Of a stretch of DNA of 42,028 nucleotides, positions 40,504 through 42,028 are shown piece by piece. The notes under the pieces were generated by a model that was given only the letters and a program-made list of their open reading frames with translations, was not told the origin of the DNA and did no database searches. The position numbers were made by a program, and so were the translations under genes. Numbering within the stretch: position 1 is the first letter of the stretch; every line of letters starts with the position of its first letter. Source of the DNA: an uncultured Bacteroidales bacterium (lineage in GTDB: Bacteria; Bacteroidota; Bacteroidia; Bacteroidales; Bacteroidaceae); the NCBI GenBank assembly GCA_946060685.1, contig CAMGOT010000004.1:1-42028 (forward strand), in the 5' to 3' direction.

Positions 40504-41793
40504 TTATCTTAAACTATCAATTTTAAAATACTCATTATCTTTTTCAAGATATTCACGAAGTTTACGCCAATAATCTGTACTCTCTCCCCAAATATTCGTG
40601 TTCAAGTACAGAGTCGTCTCACCATTCTTTAGTCTTATCGCGTGATTGTGTGTTTTGCTTTTTTCTTGCTTAAATATATTTTGTGTTTTTGTCTGGATTA
40701 TATCTTGTATTGAACGATTAGCATCATCTGCATTATTAATGGCAATATTATCACAAAAAATATCTGCAAACTTCTTTGCAATTTCAACTTTTTTGTATCC
40801 ATTGCCACTATTATCATCTCTACTACTATCAGAGACATCTATTATTACAAACTTTGTGCTATCTTTTCTGGCTGTCTGGAGAGATGTCATAGACTCATAT
40901 GCATCTTTAGCTTTATTTCTAACATCTTCATCCAAATTCTTATTGCAGCTCATTGCTTCTAATGCCAATTCTATAAGTTCGTGGTTGCCTTCCCAAAAGT
41001 CGTTTAGCAACTTTGTTTCTTTTTCGCCTATTGCCATAATCGTTCTTTTTTTATCATTGTCTTCCGTTACTGGATAGCGCAATGTGTTTATATAGTCATC
41101 TAATATAAAATACGCTTGAGAATTTTTGTCGACACTGTTTATAAGTGGTTCCAAGACATAATCTAAAAGATCTTGGTAGTTAATCTGAATAAACTTTTCA
41201 GATGTACACCTTTCTTTCTTACTTAAGCTAAAATAATCATCTAATTCAGCCGAAGAAATTGGGGTCAGAAACAAAAACAGCCAATCTGCATTCTCGTTTT
41301 TAGAAGAATAATATTTTTCATAAGCTTCAGTTTGTGATGTATGTTCAGAAGATAGAACTTTGTTTTCTATACAAATATTTAATTCTCGTTCAGTATCTTT
41401 AATCTTACAACGAATAACAATATCACATCTTCTCTTATCAATAACTTCTTCTAAACTACATGAAGTGTTTGATATAGAAAATAGTCTCCCATAAATAGAA
41501 TCGGACAACGATGCACTTATCGCTTTGTCATCACCTATTTTATCCTGCTGATTTGCACGTTTGACAGCAATGTCCAATAAATGCATAATGGGAGAATCAG
41601 CACTATTCTGATTAAATGTAGAACTGCTAAACAACCACTTGGTAAAACTGCTATGGGGTAGTTCTTTTCGTCCAACATTAAGAAGGCCCATATAAGATGG
41701 TCTTTCATAATATCGTTTGATTTGCGAAACAGATTTATGATACGAAGTTATCAACTCTCGTACCCTATTGATGTCTACTTTTTCGTCATTCAT
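40504..41793 (-). CDS. PD-(D/E)XK nuclease superfamily protein (PDDEXK_4-like)
   Basis: RRCDIVIRCKI...LNICIENKVLSSEHTSQTEAYEKYY (D...ExK with following Q). Confidence 0.8.
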   Translation of the reverse strand: MNDEKVDINRVRELITSYHKSVSQIKRYYERPSYMGLLNVGRKELPHSSFTKWLFSSSTFNQNSADSPIMHLLDIAVKRANQQDKIGDDKAISASLSDSIYGRLFSISNTSCSLEEVIDKRRCDIVIRCKIKDTERELNICIENKVLSSEHTSQTEAYEKYYSSKNENADWLFLFLTPISSAELDDYFSLSKKERCTSEKFIQINYQDLLDYVLEPLINSVDKNSQAYFILDDYINTLRYPVTEDNDKKRTIMAIGEKETKLLNDFWEGNHELIELALEAMSCNKNLDEDVRNKAKDAYESMTSLQTARKDSTKFVIIDVSDSSRDDNSGNGYKKVEIAKKFADIFCDNIAINNADDANRSIQDIIQTKTQNIFKQEKSKTHNHAIRLKNGETTLYLNTNIWGESTDYWRKLREYLEKDNEYFKIDSLR

Positions 41794-41845
41794 ATCAAAC
41801 CATCCTTAATTCCGCAACACTTTGATTTAACTTTATTTATAAGTA

Positions 41846-41870
41846 CCTGAGCAACAAAAAGTTGCTCAGG
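41846..41870. repeat. hairpin at probable IS1380-like left end
   Basis: CCTGAGCAAC-AAAAA-GTTGCTCAGG. Confidence 0.7.
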
Positions 41871-41939
41871 ATTTTGCCATGTCAGATTTTTCACCTATCT
41901 TAGTGTTGCGAATCAAAATACGTATCAAACCCGACAGAC

Positions 41940-42028
41940 ATGGCAAAGGTAGCAATAAAATCTGAGAAACTCACTCCTTTTGGAGGAATTTTTTCAATAA
42001 TGGAGCAATTTGACTCCAATCTCTCATC
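41940..42028 (+). mobile_element. IS1380 family-like transposase, N-terminus only (runs off window)
   Basis: MAKVAIKSEKLTPFGGIFSIMEQFDSNLS. Confidence 0.8.

Overview
The window is ordinary Bacteroidales (Prevotella-like) chromosome for most of its length, with an accessory right end. Taxon is inferred from TTTG-N19-TAnnTTTG promoters and gene content. Genes I recognise: phage-holin-like and YtxH proteins; SPOR lipoprotein; a minus-strand operon tolC-macA-macB(ATPase)-permease-histidine kinase-LytTR regulator; ribE; nth; a fimbrillin-like lipoprotein split at a G8 tract; an HU-TM-LysM fusion beside a second HU gene; rimO; ftsY; ruvC; DUF1573; manC; mutY; fmt; tig; clpP; clpX; recQ; glnS; a TPR protein; a GH20 hexosaminidase; lysA; lysC; ftsE. 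The right end holds REP-like palindrome clusters, a C-terminal remnant resembling DUF2779, a PD-(D/E)XK nuclease-like gene and the start of an IS1380-like transposase. The observations most worth checking are: (1) a ~215 bp element with 16 bp inverted ends, 8 bp flanking direct repeats and three 23 bp internal repeats, 35 bp upstream of the lipoprotein that is out of frame at the G8 tract; (2) a 15 bp x5 repeat that encodes a His/Asn-rich 42-aa upstream ORF overlapping the LytTR regulator start; (3) the HU-TM-LysM protein; (4) an IS1380-like end whose transposase start codon sits in an 11 bp inverted repeat. No tRNA, rRNA or CRISPR array was seen. All calls were made by eye, without database searches.
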